Shown: positions 25,646-35,442, counted from the stretch's first letter. The stretch is 64,000 bases of DNA from Paenibacillus sp. 37 (GCF_008386395.1 NZ_CP043761.1:4154001-4218000); one strand, 5' to 3'. The notes: generated from the sequence alone by a model not told the origin. A program made the numbers and translations.

Positions 25646-26272
25646 ATGTCGAAGATATCCAGCAGGCAGCAGGCTATTCTGGAGTTTATACGAAATGAAG
25701 TCCGGTTGAAGGGGTATCCTCCTTCCGTACGGGAAATTGGTGAAGCGGTTGGACTGGCTTCCAGCTCAACAGTACATGGACATTTGGATCGTTTGGAGAA
25801 AAAAGGTTTGATCCGACGCGACCCTACCAAGCCAAGAGCCATTGAGCTTCTGAGCCAGGAAGAGTCTGAGCATTCTCATCAATTTGCTCATAGCGTTGCA
25901 CGTATTCCTGTTGTTGGTAAGGTTACAGCCGGGGTTCCAATCACTGCAACCGAGAACATTGAAGACTACTTCCCTCTTCCTACACATTATGTAGGCGAAC
26001 AGAAAGTGTTTATGCTTTCGGTAGTCGGAGATAGTATGGTGGAAGCTGGAATCGTTAACGGAGATTACGTTATTGTCCGTCAACAGCAAACTGCTGATAA
26101 CGGTGATATCGTCGTTGCAATGACTGAAGACGATGAAGCTACAGTGAAAACGTTCTATAAAGAGAAAGATCATATTCGCCTTCAACCGGAGAATGCGACC
26201 TTCGAACCTTTACGTTTGAAACATGTTAGTATTCTGGGTAAAGTCATTGGCCTTTTCCGAGATATTCATTAA
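25646..26272 (+). CDS. lexA: SOS repressor LexA
   Basis: 208 residues. The N-terminal winged helix (about 1-70) holds [21 protein letters not shown]. The self-cleavage site is the Ala-Gly pair in VTAGVPITA near residue 95. The catalytic Ser lies in [10 protein letters not shown] near 130 and the Lys in EATVKTFYK near 168. It represses SOS genes until RecA filaments trigger self-cleavage. Two LexA boxes cover its own promoter and two more cover divergent yneA. Confidence 0.97.
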   Translation: MSKISSRQQAILEFIRNEVRLKGYPPSVREIGEAVGLASSSTVHGHLDRLEKKGLIRRDPTKPRAIELLSQEESEHSHQFAHSVARIPVVGKVTAGVPITATENIEDYFPLPTHYVGEQKVFMLSVVGDSMVEAGIVNGDYVIVRQQQTADNGDIVVAMTEDDEATVKTFYKEKDHIRLQPENATFEPLRLKHVSILGKVIGLFRDIH

Positions 26273-26314
26273 TATTTAACTTGAGTAACAAAACTAGATG
26301 TAATGAAATACGAA

Positions 26315-26353
26315 AGAGGTTGCCCTGATGAACAGGGCAACCTCTTTTTTTCA
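26315..26353 (+). terminator. lexA terminator
   Basis: AGAGGTTGCCCTG, ATGA, ACAGGGCAACCTCT and a long T run. It may also serve the convergent aldehyde dehydrogenase gene. Confidence 0.9.
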
Positions 26354-26377
26354 TGTTTATGTTATTTATGCGGCTAA

Positions 26378-27679
26378 TTATTCACTGCGTTTCAGAACAC
26401 TCTTGTGATGCGAGAACACATCAAAGCTCTGTTGTCCGTGGTATGAGCCCATACCACTCTCTCCGACACCACCAAACGGGAGATAGTGTGAAGTCATATG
26501 AGAAAGTGTGTCATTAATACATCCCCCACCGAAGGATACTTGATTCAGAACCTGATCCTGCAGTTGCTCATCCTGTGTGAAGAGATATAGCGCCAATGGT
26601 TTTGGCCGGCGAACAATCTCATCCAGCATAGGATTCAGGTCACTGTACGTAAACACAGGAAGAATCGGACCGAAGATCTCTTCTTGCATCACAGCTGATT
26701 CCCATTTCACATCTCCAAGTACAGTCGGCTCAATGAGCAACTGCTCACGTACAGAACGCCCACCAATTAGCGTTTTGCCATCTGTGAGGAATTTCGACAA
26801 CCGATTAAAGTTACGTTCGTTGACAATATGCGGGAAATCAGCGTTTTGTAACACATCATCCCCAAATTTATCTTTGATCTCTGCGCCAATCAGATTGATC
26901 AATTCGTCATGAACTTGTTCATGTACAAGCAAATAATCCGGAGCAACGCAAGTTTGGCCTGCATTCAGGAACTTACCACGAACAATACGCTGGGCCACCA
27001 GCTTCAGATCTGCATCACTATGCACAATAGCCGGACTCTTACCACCCAACTCAAGAGTTACAGGAGTCAAGTGCTCCGCAGCTGCCTTCATCACAATGCG
27101 ACCAACACCTGTGCTTCCTGTGAAGAAAATATAATCAAACTTCTCTTTCAACAATGCTGTACTGGCCTCAACTTCTCCTTCCATAACCGCAATATACTCC
27201 TGAGGGAAGATCTCCCGAATCAGATCATACGTTAGACGAGATACGGCTGGTGTTAATTCAGAAGGCTTGATAACTGCACAGTTACCGGCCGCAATTGCTC
27301 CAATAAGTGGGCCAAAGGCCAGTTGGAACGGATAATTCCAAGGTGCAATAATAAGCGCCACTCCGTATGGTTCCGGGTAAATGGTACTCACCCCATCCGG
27401 CATAGCCGAATTGGTTGGGACTTGTTTGGGTGCAGCCCATTCCTGCAGGTGTTCTAATGCAAAATCCAGTTCACCCAGAACAATGCGAATCTCGGAACCG
27501 TATGCTTCCGCCTCAGATTTGTTCAGATCAGCCCGAAGTGCATCTTGAATCCGTTGTTGATACTTTTCAATTCCCTTTCTAAGCTGTTGCAGCGCATTAA
27601 TCCGATACTCGATATTTTTAGTTTGTCCTGTATAAAAAAATGTACGTTGTTCTGTCACTAGTTGTTTTGTCTGATCCAT
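26378..27679 (-). CDS. Aldehyde dehydrogenase, class 3 type
   Basis: 433 residues. IIAPWNYPFQL near residue 108, IFFTGSTGVGR for NAD binding near 185, general base Glu in TLELGGKSP near 208, and catalytic Cys in LNAGQTCVAPDY near 242. There is a GGVGESGMGSYHG stretch near the end. Length and motifs fit the class 3 branch (YwdH/AldX-like), which oxidises medium- and long-chain aliphatic aldehydes. There is no C-terminal membrane helix as in the mammalian enzyme. GGAGATG precedes the ATG. It is a single-gene unit convergent with lexA. Confidence 0.93.
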   Translation of the reverse strand: MDQTKQLVTEQRTFFYTGQTKNIEYRINALQQLRKGIEKYQQRIQDALRADLNKSEAEAYGSEIRIVLGELDFALEHLQEWAAPKQVPTNSAMPDGVSTIYPEPYGVALIIAPWNYPFQLAFGPLIGAIAAGNCAVIKPSELTPAVSRLTYDLIREIFPQEYIAVMEGEVEASTALLKEKFDYIFFTGSTGVGRIVMKAAAEHLTPVTLELGGKSPAIVHSDADLKLVAQRIVRGKFLNAGQTCVAPDYLLVHEQVHDELINLIGAEIKDKFGDDVLQNADFPHIVNERNFNRLSKFLTDGKTLIGGRSVREQLLIEPTVLGDVKWESAVMQEEIFGPILPVFTYSDLNPMLDEIVRRPKPLALYLFTQDEQLQDQVLNQVSFGGGCINDTLSHMTSHYLPFGGVGESGMGSYHGQQSFDVFSHHKSVLKRSE

Positions 27680-28569
27680 AATAACATCTCCAATTAATTA
27701 TTTAAAATTAAATTGTTCAAAATTTAATTAAAGTATACCTCTTTTATATGAAACTTTCAACATATAGTTGAAACATTGATTTGAAACTATCTGAAATTTG
27801 GTAGAAGTTTTAAGATATGAGAAAGCTATTATTCTTTTTAATGCAGGTATCCAGTGATTATAGCGAATTATTGGCATTATTAGAATTCATCTTTATTTCC
27901 ACAGAAGATTATATGTACTGAGATCTGAAGAGATAGATGTAGCCTTGTAGATCTTACGCATTCAATGTCAACATCTGCCAACATATGTCCTAATTGCGGA
28001 TAACATCGCGGACGAGGAGAAGTGGTTTCTCTAATTCAATGATTTGTGATTTTATCATTGGGTTTGTTTGCATAGTAAACAAAGGAGCCGGTGAAGATGG
28101 CTCCTATTTTTGCACCCTATACTCGAATGTATCACGAAAGTTTCTCTTTCCCATGTTCTTAATGGATACTGTGCGCTACGCTTCTACTACTCCTCCATAG
28201 TCAATGTTTTAGTACATACCAGATAGATACCCGAACCTACATAAGGCTACCGGGAGGAAATCATCTTTTATAATAATGTCTTATATATTTTTATCTTATT
28301 ATCAACCAAACCTATTAGTTCGATAAAAGGCATGTTTGTTGCAAAAATAGATCATTACTATCAATTAGTCAACCTTAGCATTCCAAAAGAATATCCATAA
28401 ATCCAACATTTTACAACTATATCATTTACAAATAACGATCTTATATGGTATATTTAACCATGGTTGGCCAACCTAATTATGTGAGATCTACTCGATATCT
28501 TTAATTTCAAATAACAACTTAAAACAGAATCTTACTCTATTGGTTCTAGTATATTTGGGAGGTTTGAAT
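27680..28569. other. AT-rich intergenic region
   Basis: About 890 bases without a convincing gene. A frame at 27994-28200 has no ribosome site and low-complexity content. A terminator-like hairpin at 28083-28111 has no obvious gene in front of it. The base composition is lower in GC than the flanks, which suggests decayed or acquired DNA. Confidence 0.6.
28083..28111 (+). terminator. Orphan terminator-like hairpin
   Basis: AGGAGCC, nine-base loop, GGCTCCT, then ATTTTT. No gene ends just before it; it may be a relic or end a small RNA. Confidence 0.5.
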
Positions 28570-29037
28570 ATGAAAAGATTAAGAAAATTCTCTATTTCTG
28601 TTATGGCAACTGCTTGTCTATTAGCATTCGGTTCCAGCTCTGCATTCGCTAAAACTGGTTGGGCTGATTCATTTGAGACAGCAGAAGTGATGTACTCAAG
28701 TGTAAACCAGTCTTCTGGATTTAGCGCAACACAGTATTTAGATAGCATGAGCGACAACGATTTTTATGTAGTCGACAACACAAACGGTTCATCCGAAATC
28801 ACATATTCTGTTATAGCCACTCCACCAGCTAACTTCGACATTGTTATGGGTGTTATTAAAATGAATGCAAGCGGGGCGATCCTGTCCATTCAAATGGATA
28901 ACTGGAATGGACGGGGATACCCTGAGGCAATTAGTTGGAATGCTAAACCTGGTGAGAAGGTTTACTTCAGAATTATGGATAACGGTATCAACAACTATAA
29001 CGAGCCTTATACAATTCAATTCACAAAAACCAGCTAA
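28570..29037 (+). CDS. Small secreted protein, possible PPC-like beta-sandwich
   Basis: 155 residues from ATG 28570, with GGGAGG seven bases upstream. A signal peptide (MKRLRKFSISVMATACLLAF then GSSSAFA) is cut after AFA, leaving about 128 residues. The mature part is rich in Ser, Asn and aromatic residues and alternates strands: DSMSDNDFYVVDN, ITYSVIATPPANFDIVMGV, KPGEKVYFRIMDNG and YTIQF. The D-x-D-F-Y and KPGEKVYFRI patterns recall bacterial pre-peptidase C-terminal (PPC) domains, which usually sit behind proteases. Here it stands alone. The function is unknown and the family call is tentative. Confidence 0.75.
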   Translation: MKRLRKFSISVMATACLLAFGSSSAFAKTGWADSFETAEVMYSSVNQSSGFSATQYLDSMSDNDFYVVDNTNGSSEITYSVIATPPANFDIVMGVIKMNASGAILSIQMDNWNGRGYPEAISWNAKPGEKVYFRIMDNGINNYNEPYTIQFTKTS

Positions 29038-29059
29038 ATAATATTTTAGTAGATATTCA

Positions 29060-29096
29060 ATGGCTCCCCGCTATATTAATGGGTGGCCATTTTTTT
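29060..29096 (+). terminator. Terminator of the secreted protein gene
   Basis: ATGGC...CCC and GGG..GCCAT pair, followed by seven T residues. Confidence 0.75.
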
Positions 29097-29624
29097 ATAC
29101 TTTGTCAATAAGGATGAGTACAGTGAAACATTCATTTTTCGTTTTCCAGAGAGAATGCCCTTTAATTTGTTGAATTGTAACTCAAGAGAATTTTTCATCG
29201 AGTCAATATTGCTTATTCAGATTGAGAAGAGCTTTATTATCTACTATTTAAATGAAGTAATAATTTAGTGATCGAATCAATTTATTCTCTCTGATTGACA
29301 TTTTCCATCAAATTCTCGGAATAGCTATGCATCATATTTTATCATTTTCAAAGTTTGAACGAAGATTTTTTACTCATGGTTAGGAAACAGAATTCAATAG
29401 AATATTTTAAGGTTCGTTATTGAATCTAAAGTTATCAGAATTTTACAACATTGTGATCTTCCCTCCCTTTCCGTTCACTATCTCATACCTGCGTGGTTCT
29501 TTTACTTGAGTGCGGGGAAGATATGAAATTCACTGAAGAAATTTTCGAATAGAAAAATATTTTGTGGGCATTTTGTGGGCACTTTGATTTTTCTTTAAAT
29601 ATATAGGTACTTGCCCACAAAAAG
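29097..29624. other. AT-rich gap downstream of glnA
   Basis: About 530 bases without a supported gene. It contains two tandem copies of ATTTTGTGGGCA (29559-29570, 29570-29581) and an inverted copy TGCCCACAAAAA (29612-29623). A short frame at 29083-29268 starts inside the terminator and is not credible. Confidence 0.6.
29559..29623. repeat. GTGGGCA direct and inverted repeats
   Basis: ATTTTGTGGGCA is repeated in tandem with one shared base, then mirrored 30 bases later as TGCCCACAAAAA. It can fold into an 11-pair stem. The function is unknown. Confidence 0.6.
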
Positions 29625-29654
29625 AAAAACCCCTCAGCGCTAGAGCGCCAAGGG
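29625..29654 (-). terminator. glnA terminator
   Basis: Minus strand CCCTTGGCGC, TCTA, GCGCTGAGGG, then a T-rich tail, ten bases after the glnA stop. Confidence 0.85.
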
Positions 29655-29663
29655 ATTGAGCTA

Positions 29664-30992
29664 TTAGTACAACGTGATATATTGATCGCGTTCCCATTGG
29701 TGGACTTGTGTTCTATACATATCCCACTCAATTTCTTTCAGCTCATAGAAGTGAGCCAAGGCGTGGTCGCCGAGAGCATCACAGATTACTTCGCTGCGGA
29801 TCAATTCATTCAATGCTTCTTTCAGGTCAGCTGGCAAGCTTGGAATGCCTTCTTCCACACGCTCTTCTTCTGACATGATGTAAATGTTACGGTCAATCGG
29901 AGTTGGTAAGGAAAGCTCACGTTTGATTCCGTCCAGACCTGCTTTCAACAGAACAGACAAAGCCAGGTAAGGGTTAGCAGCCGGATCCGGGTTACGAACC
30001 TCAACACGTGTACTCAGACCACGGGAAGCTGGAATACGAATCATTGGGCTACGGTTACTAGCAGACCATGCTACATAACAAGGTGCTTCATAACCTGGTA
30101 CAAGACGTTTGTATGAGTTCACAGTTGGGTTAGTAATTGCTGCAAACGCACGTGCGTGCTTCAGAGTTCCAGCCATGAAGTGACGAGCAGTTTTGCTCAG
30201 ACCCAACTCGTCCGACTCATCAACGAATGCGTTCTCATTGCCTTTGAACAAGGATTGGTTACAGTGCATACCGGATCCGTTCATACCAAACAGTGGTTTC
30301 GGCATGAATGTAGCATGTAAACCATGCTGACGTGCAATCGTTTTAACAACGAGTTTGAACGTTTGGATCTGGTCAGCTGCTTTCAGAGCATCAGCATATT
30401 TGAAGTCGATCTCATGCTGACCTGGAGCTACCTCATGGTGGGAAGCTTCGATCTCAAAGCCCATTTCTTCAAGTGTGATAACGATGTCACGACGACAGTT
30501 TTCACCAAGATCCGTAGGCGCAAGGTCGAAATAACCACCTTGGTCATTCAGTTCGTTAGTTGGATTTCCTTTTTCGTCTGTTTTGAACAAGAAGAACTCG
30601 GGTTCAGGACCAACGTTAAAGGAAGTGAATCCCATATCTTGGGCTTCCTTCAGGTTTCGTTTCAAGATGCCACGTGGATCTCCTGGGAACGGATTACCAT
30701 CCGGAAGATATACGTCGCAAATCAGACGTGCAACACGGTTCTCTGCAACCCATGGGAAAATAAGCCAAGAATCTAGATCTGGATAGAGGTACATGTCGGA
30801 CTCTTCAATACGTACATAACCTTCAATGGAAGATCCATCGAACATCATTTTGTTATCCAGAGCCTTAGTCAACTGACTCACAGGAATCTCAACGTTTTTG
30901 ATAGCTCCAAGCAAATCAGTAAATTGCAATCGAATGAATCGTACGTTTTCTTCTTTCGAAATGCGGAGAATGTCTTCTTTTGTATAACTCAC
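29664..30992 (-). CDS. glnA: Glutamine synthetase, type I
   Basis: 442 residues from GTG 30992, with GGGAGAGG upstream. [16 protein letters not shown] near residue 50, the metal/ATP motif [15 protein letters not shown] near 185-200, [19 protein letters not shown] near 290 and [12 protein letters not shown] near 315. The length and the lack of an adenylylation tyrosine loop fit the GSI-alpha form that is feedback-inhibited rather than adenylylated. It makes glutamine from glutamate and ammonia. It lies 130 bases behind glnR on one transcript. A weak internal promoter (TTGACC at 31062-31067, TACAAA at 31039-31044) may add expression. Confidence 0.97.
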   Translation of the reverse strand: MSYTKEDILRISKEENVRFIRLQFTDLLGAIKNVEIPVSQLTKALDNKMMFDGSSIEGYVRIEESDMYLYPDLDSWLIFPWVAENRVARLICDVYLPDGNPFPGDPRGILKRNLKEAQDMGFTSFNVGPEPEFFLFKTDEKGNPTNELNDQGGYFDLAPTDLGENCRRDIVITLEEMGFEIEASHHEVAPGQHEIDFKYADALKAADQIQTFKLVVKTIARQHGLHATFMPKPLFGMNGSGMHCNQSLFKGNENAFVDESDELGLSKTARHFMAGTLKHARAFAAITNPTVNSYKRLVPGYEAPCYVAWSASNRSPMIRIPASRGLSTRVEVRNPDPAANPYLALSVLLKAGLDGIKRELSLPTPIDRNIYIMSEEERVEEGIPSLPADLKEALNELIRSEVICDALGDHALAHFYELKEIEWDMYRTQVHQWERDQYITLY

Positions 30993-31121
30993 TATAACCT
31001 CTCCCTTTCTTATCTGCGTATTTGGCTTGCCTGTTATATTTGTACATTAGAAAGTTCCACGGGTCAAGGAGTCTCACACCAAAAGTGCATGTTTTCCCCT
31101 CACTCGCCAAGTTATGCGAAT

Positions 31122-31535
31122 TTAGTTTTTATTAAAGAATCGGGAAAGCTCTCCCTGAATGAGAGATACTTGTCCTGGTCTCTTACCTGATACAAGCTGC
31201 TGCTTCAGCAAGCGGTGCAACTGCGTATCGGACAGCTCTCTGCGTTTAACTTCAGTATCTGGCGTGATAACTGTAGCTTCCTCGGATTCTTTCGAAACAG
31301 GATTCATCACTTGTTTGATGCCCGCGATGTTAACTCCTTTTTCAATCAAAGCCTTGATCTCTAGCAATCTCTCTACGTCATTAAAAGAGAATAACCGTTG
31401 ATTACCTGACGTTCTCGCAGGAACGATCAAGCTGTGCTGCTCATAGTAACGAATCTGACGTGCAGACAGATCCGTAAGTTTCATTACAATACCAATTGGG
31501 AATAAGGCCATATTTCTGCGGATTTCATCACCCAT
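31122..31535 (-). CDS. glnR: Nitrogen repressor GlnR (MerR family)
   Basis: 137 residues from ATG 31535, with GGAAGG nine bases upstream; an ATG seven codons earlier is less well placed. The MerR-type winged helix holds MKLTDLSARQIRYYEQHSLI and the wing RTSGNQRLFSFNDVERL. The C-terminal tail, with TQLHRLLKQQLVSG and SLIQGELSRF, corresponds to the regulatory tail that senses feedback-inhibited glutamine synthetase. It represses glnRA and other nitrogen genes when nitrogen is plentiful. A GlnR box lies upstream. Confidence 0.93.
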   Translation of the reverse strand: MGDEIRRNMALFPIGIVMKLTDLSARQIRYYEQHSLIVPARTSGNQRLFSFNDVERLLEIKALIEKGVNIAGIKQVMNPVSKESEEATVITPDTEVKRRELSDTQLHRLLKQQLVSGKRPGQVSLIQGELSRFFNKN

Positions 31536-31570
31536 GTTCATCAACCTTCCAGTCATCTATTCTTCACCCT

Positions 31571-31600
31571 ATTGTACATTTAGTTATTACCAAGTGTCAA
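31571..31600 (-). promoter_or_regulatory. glnRA promoter
   Basis: Minus strand TTGACA (31595-31600), 18-base spacer, TACAAT (31571-31576). Confidence 0.8.
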
Positions 31601-31605
31601 TGACG

Positions 31606-31622
31606 TGTTAGATAAACTCACA
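31606..31622. promoter_or_regulatory. GlnR/TnrA operator
   Basis: TGTTAGATAAACTCACA fits TGTNA-N7-TNACA exactly. It lies six bases before the glnR -35 and covers the stop codon of the ynbB-like gene. Confidence 0.8.
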
Positions 31623-32871
31623 ATAATTTACGATCTTTCATCGTCTGTAACGCCATTAAAACGCCATATTTGACATGAGAGTACGTTAATCCGCCTTGCA
31701 TATACCCGATATACGGCTCCCGAATAGGCGCATCGGCTGATAATTCCAGACTTCCACCCTGAATGAACGTACCTGCCGCCATAATGACAGGGTGCTCATA
31801 ACCCGGCATATCCCACGGTTCAGGAACCACATGACTATCCACAGCTGCTGCACGCTGAATCCCTTGCACGAAGGCGATCAGATGCTCAGCAGAGCTAAAC
31901 TTAACAGCCTGGATCAGATCTGTGCGAGCTTCATTCCAGGCGGGTTTGGTTACAAATCCGGTTTCAGCAAACATCGCAGCAGCAAACGTACTTCCTTTGA
32001 TAGCTTGTCCTACAATTGTCGGTGCCATGTAAAGTCCTTGGTAGATGCCACGTGTTGTCCCCAGCATTGCTCCCACCTCTCCCCCAATTCCAGGGGCTGT
32101 CAGACGATAAGCTGCCAACTGTACGTATTGTTCCTTCCCACATATGTATCCACCAGTTTCCGCAATGCCTCCACCAGGGTTCTTGATCAGTGACCCGGCC
32201 ATCAGATCAACTCCGACTTCTGTCGGTTCACGTTCCTCCGTGAATTCACCGTAACAATTATCTACGAATACGATAACATCTTCCTTCATCGCTTTAACAC
32301 GCGTAACCATCTCAGCGATCTCAGCAACGCAGAAAGAGGAGCGCCAGTCATAACCCCGTGAACGTTGAATCCCAATGACTTTTGTAGCTGGTGTAATGCT
32401 TTTTTCAACTGCTGCCCAGTCCACTCCACCTTCATCAGTTAAGGCCGTCTCACGGTAACCGATGCCAAAATCGCGTAATGAACCTGTGCCATCACCGGGT
32501 TTGCCAATAACTTTATGCAAAGTGTCATAAGGCTTACCCGTGATGTACAATAATTCGTCACCTGGACGCAAAACGCCAAAGAGAGCTGTACTAATCGTAT
32601 GAGTACCTGAAGCAAAATGAGGACGCACCAACGCGGCCTCCGCGCCGAAAACATCAGCATATACTTCATCAAGCACTTCACGCCCACGATCGTTATAGGC
32701 ATAACCTGTTGAACCTGCAAAGTGAAAATCACTTACTTTTCGCTGTTGAAAAGCATTAATCACCTTCCATTGATTGTGATCTGTGATCCGATCAATCTGT
32801 TGCAGTTTTCCTTCAATCTGACGCTCCACTTGATGTTGAAGTTCAGATATTTCTGAATCAAAGCTTACCAT
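31618..32871 (-). CDS. PLP-dependent lyase/aminotransferase-fold protein, YnbB family
   Basis: 417 residues. VRPHFASGTHTISTALFG near residue 82, GIQRSRGYDWR near 168, VFVDNCYGEF near 200 holding the PLP-contacting Asp, and the PLP lysine in AGSLIKNPGGG near 230. These are features of the Cys/Met metabolism (CBL/MGL-like) branch called YnbB or aluminium-resistance protein. The exact reaction is unknown. Its place between hflX and glnR matches B. subtilis. Its stop codon lies inside the GlnR box. Confidence 0.88.
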   Translation of the reverse strand: MVSFDSEISELQHQVERQIEGKLQQIDRITDHNQWKVINAFQQRKVSDFHFAGSTGYAYNDRGREVLDEVYADVFGAEAALVRPHFASGTHTISTALFGVLRPGDELLYITGKPYDTLHKVIGKPGDGTGSLRDFGIGYRETALTDEGGVDWAAVEKSITPATKVIGIQRSRGYDWRSSFCVAEIAEMVTRVKAMKEDVIVFVDNCYGEFTEEREPTEVGVDLMAGSLIKNPGGGIAETGGYICGKEQYVQLAAYRLTAPGIGGEVGAMLGTTRGIYQGLYMAPTIVGQAIKGSTFAAAMFAETGFVTKPAWNEARTDLIQAVKFSSAEHLIAFVQGIQRAAAVDSHVVPEPWDMPGYEHPVIMAAGTFIQGGSLELSADAPIREPYIGYMQGGLTYSHVKYGVLMALQTMKDRKLL

Positions 32872-32954
32872 CTTACTTCATTCCCCTTCATAGCACGAAT
32901 CTGACGTTGAATAGCCATTATCGTGTAACTTATCACATCAATATGTCATGAGTA

Positions 32955-34241
32955 TTACGCTTCAATAAAATTTTCGAGCATATAACCAAATTTCTCATAT
33001 TCACCTTTTTGCAATTCAACTTCATAAATGACATCATTCTCTTCAAAGCTGGTATCCACCACATCACCAATTTTGTAGAGTATGGACGTTAGATCACCAC
33101 GTTCTGCTGGAATACGGAAGCGTTTCGTATCACCTGTCAGCTCTATCTGAATTAATTCACGGATTTTAAGCAGATCCTCAGAGTCTAATGCGCTTACTTT
33201 AATATGGCCTTTATCCAATGGAAGCATCTCAAGCTGCTCTGGTGTACATGCATCTTTTTTGTTATACAGTACTAACTGCGGCTTGTCCCCTGAACCAAGT
33301 TCTTGCAAAATTGTGTTAACCGTCCGCATTTGATCTTCGCGCATAGCTGATGAGGCGTCCACAACATGCAGGATGAGATCTGCTTCATTCACTTCCTCCA
33401 GCGTTGCCCGGAAAGCTGCAATCAGATCATGTGGCAGATTTTGAATAAAACCAACCGTATCGGTAAGGACGATTTCTTTACCACTTGGAAGTTCCATGGT
33501 ACGTGATGTTGGATCCAGAGTAGCGAATAGCTGATCTTGAATATACACATCTGCAGCCGTCAACTGCTTGAGCAAGGTCGATTTGCCAGCATTGGTATAA
33601 CCAACAAGTGCCACCTGTACAATACCTGTTTTTTTGCGGCGTTCACGATGCAATTTACGATGACGAGTCAATTCTTCCAAATGACGCTTCAGATCATCGA
33701 TACGACCACGAATGTGACGGCGGTCTGTCTCCAGCTTGCTTTCACCCGGGCCTCTTGTTCCAATTCCGCCCCCGAGTCTGGACAGGTTCTTGCCATGACC
33801 AGACAACCGTGGCAGCAAGTAACTATGTTGAGCCAATTCCACTTGAATAATACCTTCTCTAGTGTTGGCCCGTTGTGCAAAGATATCCAAAATCAGTTGG
33901 GTACGGTCAATAATTTTGAGATCAAGGGTTTCTTCCAGATTACGAACCTGCGCACCTGACAATTCCTGATCAAAAATAGCCGTAGTTGCTCCGAGTTCCT
34001 CCGCGATTGCACGGAGCTCTTCCACCTTACCTTTACCAATGAACCATTTGGTATCACGTTTTTCCCTGTTCTGAGAAAGTACACTTAGCACTTCCACTCC
34101 AGCTGTCTCGGCAAGTTTCACCAGTTCCTCTAAAGAGTACTCAGGGTTGATACCTGTACGTTTTACATCATCCGTAACAAGACTCACCAAGACGGCGCGA
34201 TCTTTTTTGACCATATCAGTATCATGTGTGCCATTTGTCAT
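32955..34241 (-). CDS. hflX: GTPase HflX
   Basis: 428 residues from ATG 34241 (MTNGTHDTDM); the GTG four codons earlier abuts GAGGGAG and leaves no spacing. The N-terminal HflX domain has KWFIGKGKVEEL near 70 and the GLGG-like linker RLGGGIGTRGPGE near 160. The G domain has G1 GYTNAGKST near 215, G3 DTVGFI near 260 and G4 NKKD near 330. It binds and splits 70S ribosomes, especially after stress. The neighbours spoVK and ynbB match B. subtilis. Confidence 0.95.
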   Translation of the reverse strand: MTNGTHDTDMVKKDRAVLVSLVTDDVKRTGINPEYSLEELVKLAETAGVEVLSVLSQNREKRDTKWFIGKGKVEELRAIAEELGATTAIFDQELSGAQVRNLEETLDLKIIDRTQLILDIFAQRANTREGIIQVELAQHSYLLPRLSGHGKNLSRLGGGIGTRGPGESKLETDRRHIRGRIDDLKRHLEELTRHRKLHRERRKKTGIVQVALVGYTNAGKSTLLKQLTAADVYIQDQLFATLDPTSRTMELPSGKEIVLTDTVGFIQNLPHDLIAAFRATLEEVNEADLILHVVDASSAMREDQMRTVNTILQELGSGDKPQLVLYNKKDACTPEQLEMLPLDKGHIKVSALDSEDLLKIRELIQIELTGDTKRFRIPAERGDLTSILYKIGDVVDTSFEENDVIYEVELQKGEYEKFGYMLENFIEA

Positions 34242-34360
34242 GTATATGTTCACTCCCTCTAATTACTATTCCGTTGATATTCATTTCCACGAATATGCCA
34301 TGGCATGCCTTAAGCCGAACCGGTTGGCCCGGCCGGCTGGTGTAAAAACTATATTATCGC

Positions 34361-35332
34361 TTACTTTCGCTCAAAGTTCAAATCCTCTGTACGGATTGTC
34401 ATCAGCTCCAGTTTTCCTGGGCTGCCTTCCGTGTATTGTTCCAACAAACGAACCGCCTGATGCCTGATCGAACGCTCAATGGCATTACGAACGTATCTGG
34501 CGTTACTGAACGCATGCAGCGAATCATTTTTTTCCTGAAGCAAATGTTGCTTTAGCTTGAGTATGGTCTGAGGCATTAGAATATAATCACGCTCTTTGGC
34601 CATAATCTCAGAGATTTGAATCAACTGATCAATGCTATAGTCTGGAAACTCCACTTGAATGGGGAAACGGGAAGGTAATCCAGGGTTCGTCTGGAGAAAA
34701 AAATCAATTTCTTCCGAATACCCGGCAAGAATCAGTATAAACTGATTTTTGTTATCTTCCATGGACTTTACAAGCGTATCAATAGCTTCCTTGCCAAAAT
34801 CCTTCTCTCCCCCGCGGGCCAAACTGTAAGCTTCATCAATGAACAATATCCCACCGAGTGCCTTCTTGACCAAATCTCTTGTTTTCTGCGCCGTGTGACC
34901 GATATATTCCCCAACCAGATCCGCACGCTCTACTTCAATAAGATGCCCTTTACTCAACACACCCATCTTCTGAAAGAGTTTGGCAACGATCCTCGCCACG
35001 GTGGTCTTACCGGTCCCCGGATTGCCTTTGAAGATCATATGATACACGTGCGCACCACTAAGTAAACCTGCTTCAGTACGCATCTGAGCAATCTGTAGAA
35101 AAGCATAGATCTCAAATACCAAGTCTTTGATATTTTCAAGTCCAACCAATTGCTCCAATTCACCCTGTATCTCCTGAAAGTGCGCATGTTTGGTTATACT
35201 CTTGGCTGCCTGTACTGCCGCTGCTTCATCTTTGACCAACATCTGAGGTTCCTGGTTACGCAACACAATATTAATTTGTCTGGATGGTCTGCCTCCTGGT
35301 TGCTCTCCTGCAGCCATGACCCGTCCGTTCAT
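34361..35332 (-). CDS. spoVK: Stage V sporulation protein K, AAA ATPase
   Basis: 323 residues. CbxX/CfqX-type AAA domain: Walker A FKGNPGTGKTTVAR near residue 101, Walker B GILFIDEAYSLA near 160, sensor 1 ILAGYSEEID near 203, and arginine finger region LPSRF near 220. SpoVK is made in the mother cell and is needed for spore maturation in B. subtilis. AGAGGTG lies eight bases before the ATG. It is followed 120 bases later by hflX. Confidence 0.92.
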   Translation of the reverse strand: MNGRVMAAGEQPGGRPSRQINIVLRNQEPQMLVKDEAAAVQAAKSITKHAHFQEIQGELEQLVGLENIKDLVFEIYAFLQIAQMRTEAGLLSGAHVYHMIFKGNPGTGKTTVARIVAKLFQKMGVLSKGHLIEVERADLVGEYIGHTAQKTRDLVKKALGGILFIDEAYSLARGGEKDFGKEAIDTLVKSMEDNKNQFILILAGYSEEIDFFLQTNPGLPSRFPIQVEFPDYSIDQLIQISEIMAKERDYILMPQTILKLKQHLLQEKNDSLHAFSNARYVRNAIERSIRHQAVRLLEQYTEGSPGKLELMTIRTEDLNFERK

Positions 35333-35442
35333 TCGCCATCACCTCTATTTTATCGGGCTGAACTCTCCTGATTATTAATGTATTCTATCAGGTGCTCCAA
35401 TATTAGAAGGATCATGAAGAATTCTACGGATAAGTAGATGTC

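Noticed and set aside
27994..28200. 68-codon plus-strand frame in the AT-rich gap
   Set aside because: No ribosome site, it runs through a terminator hairpin, and its composition is not protein-like.
29083..29268. 61-codon plus-strand frame after the secreted protein gene
   Set aside because: It starts inside a terminator and has no ribosome site.
34262..34360. GC-rich hairpin between spoVK and hflX as a strong terminator
   Set aside because: AGCCG...CGGCT pairs imperfectly and lacks a T run; at most it is a weak stem.
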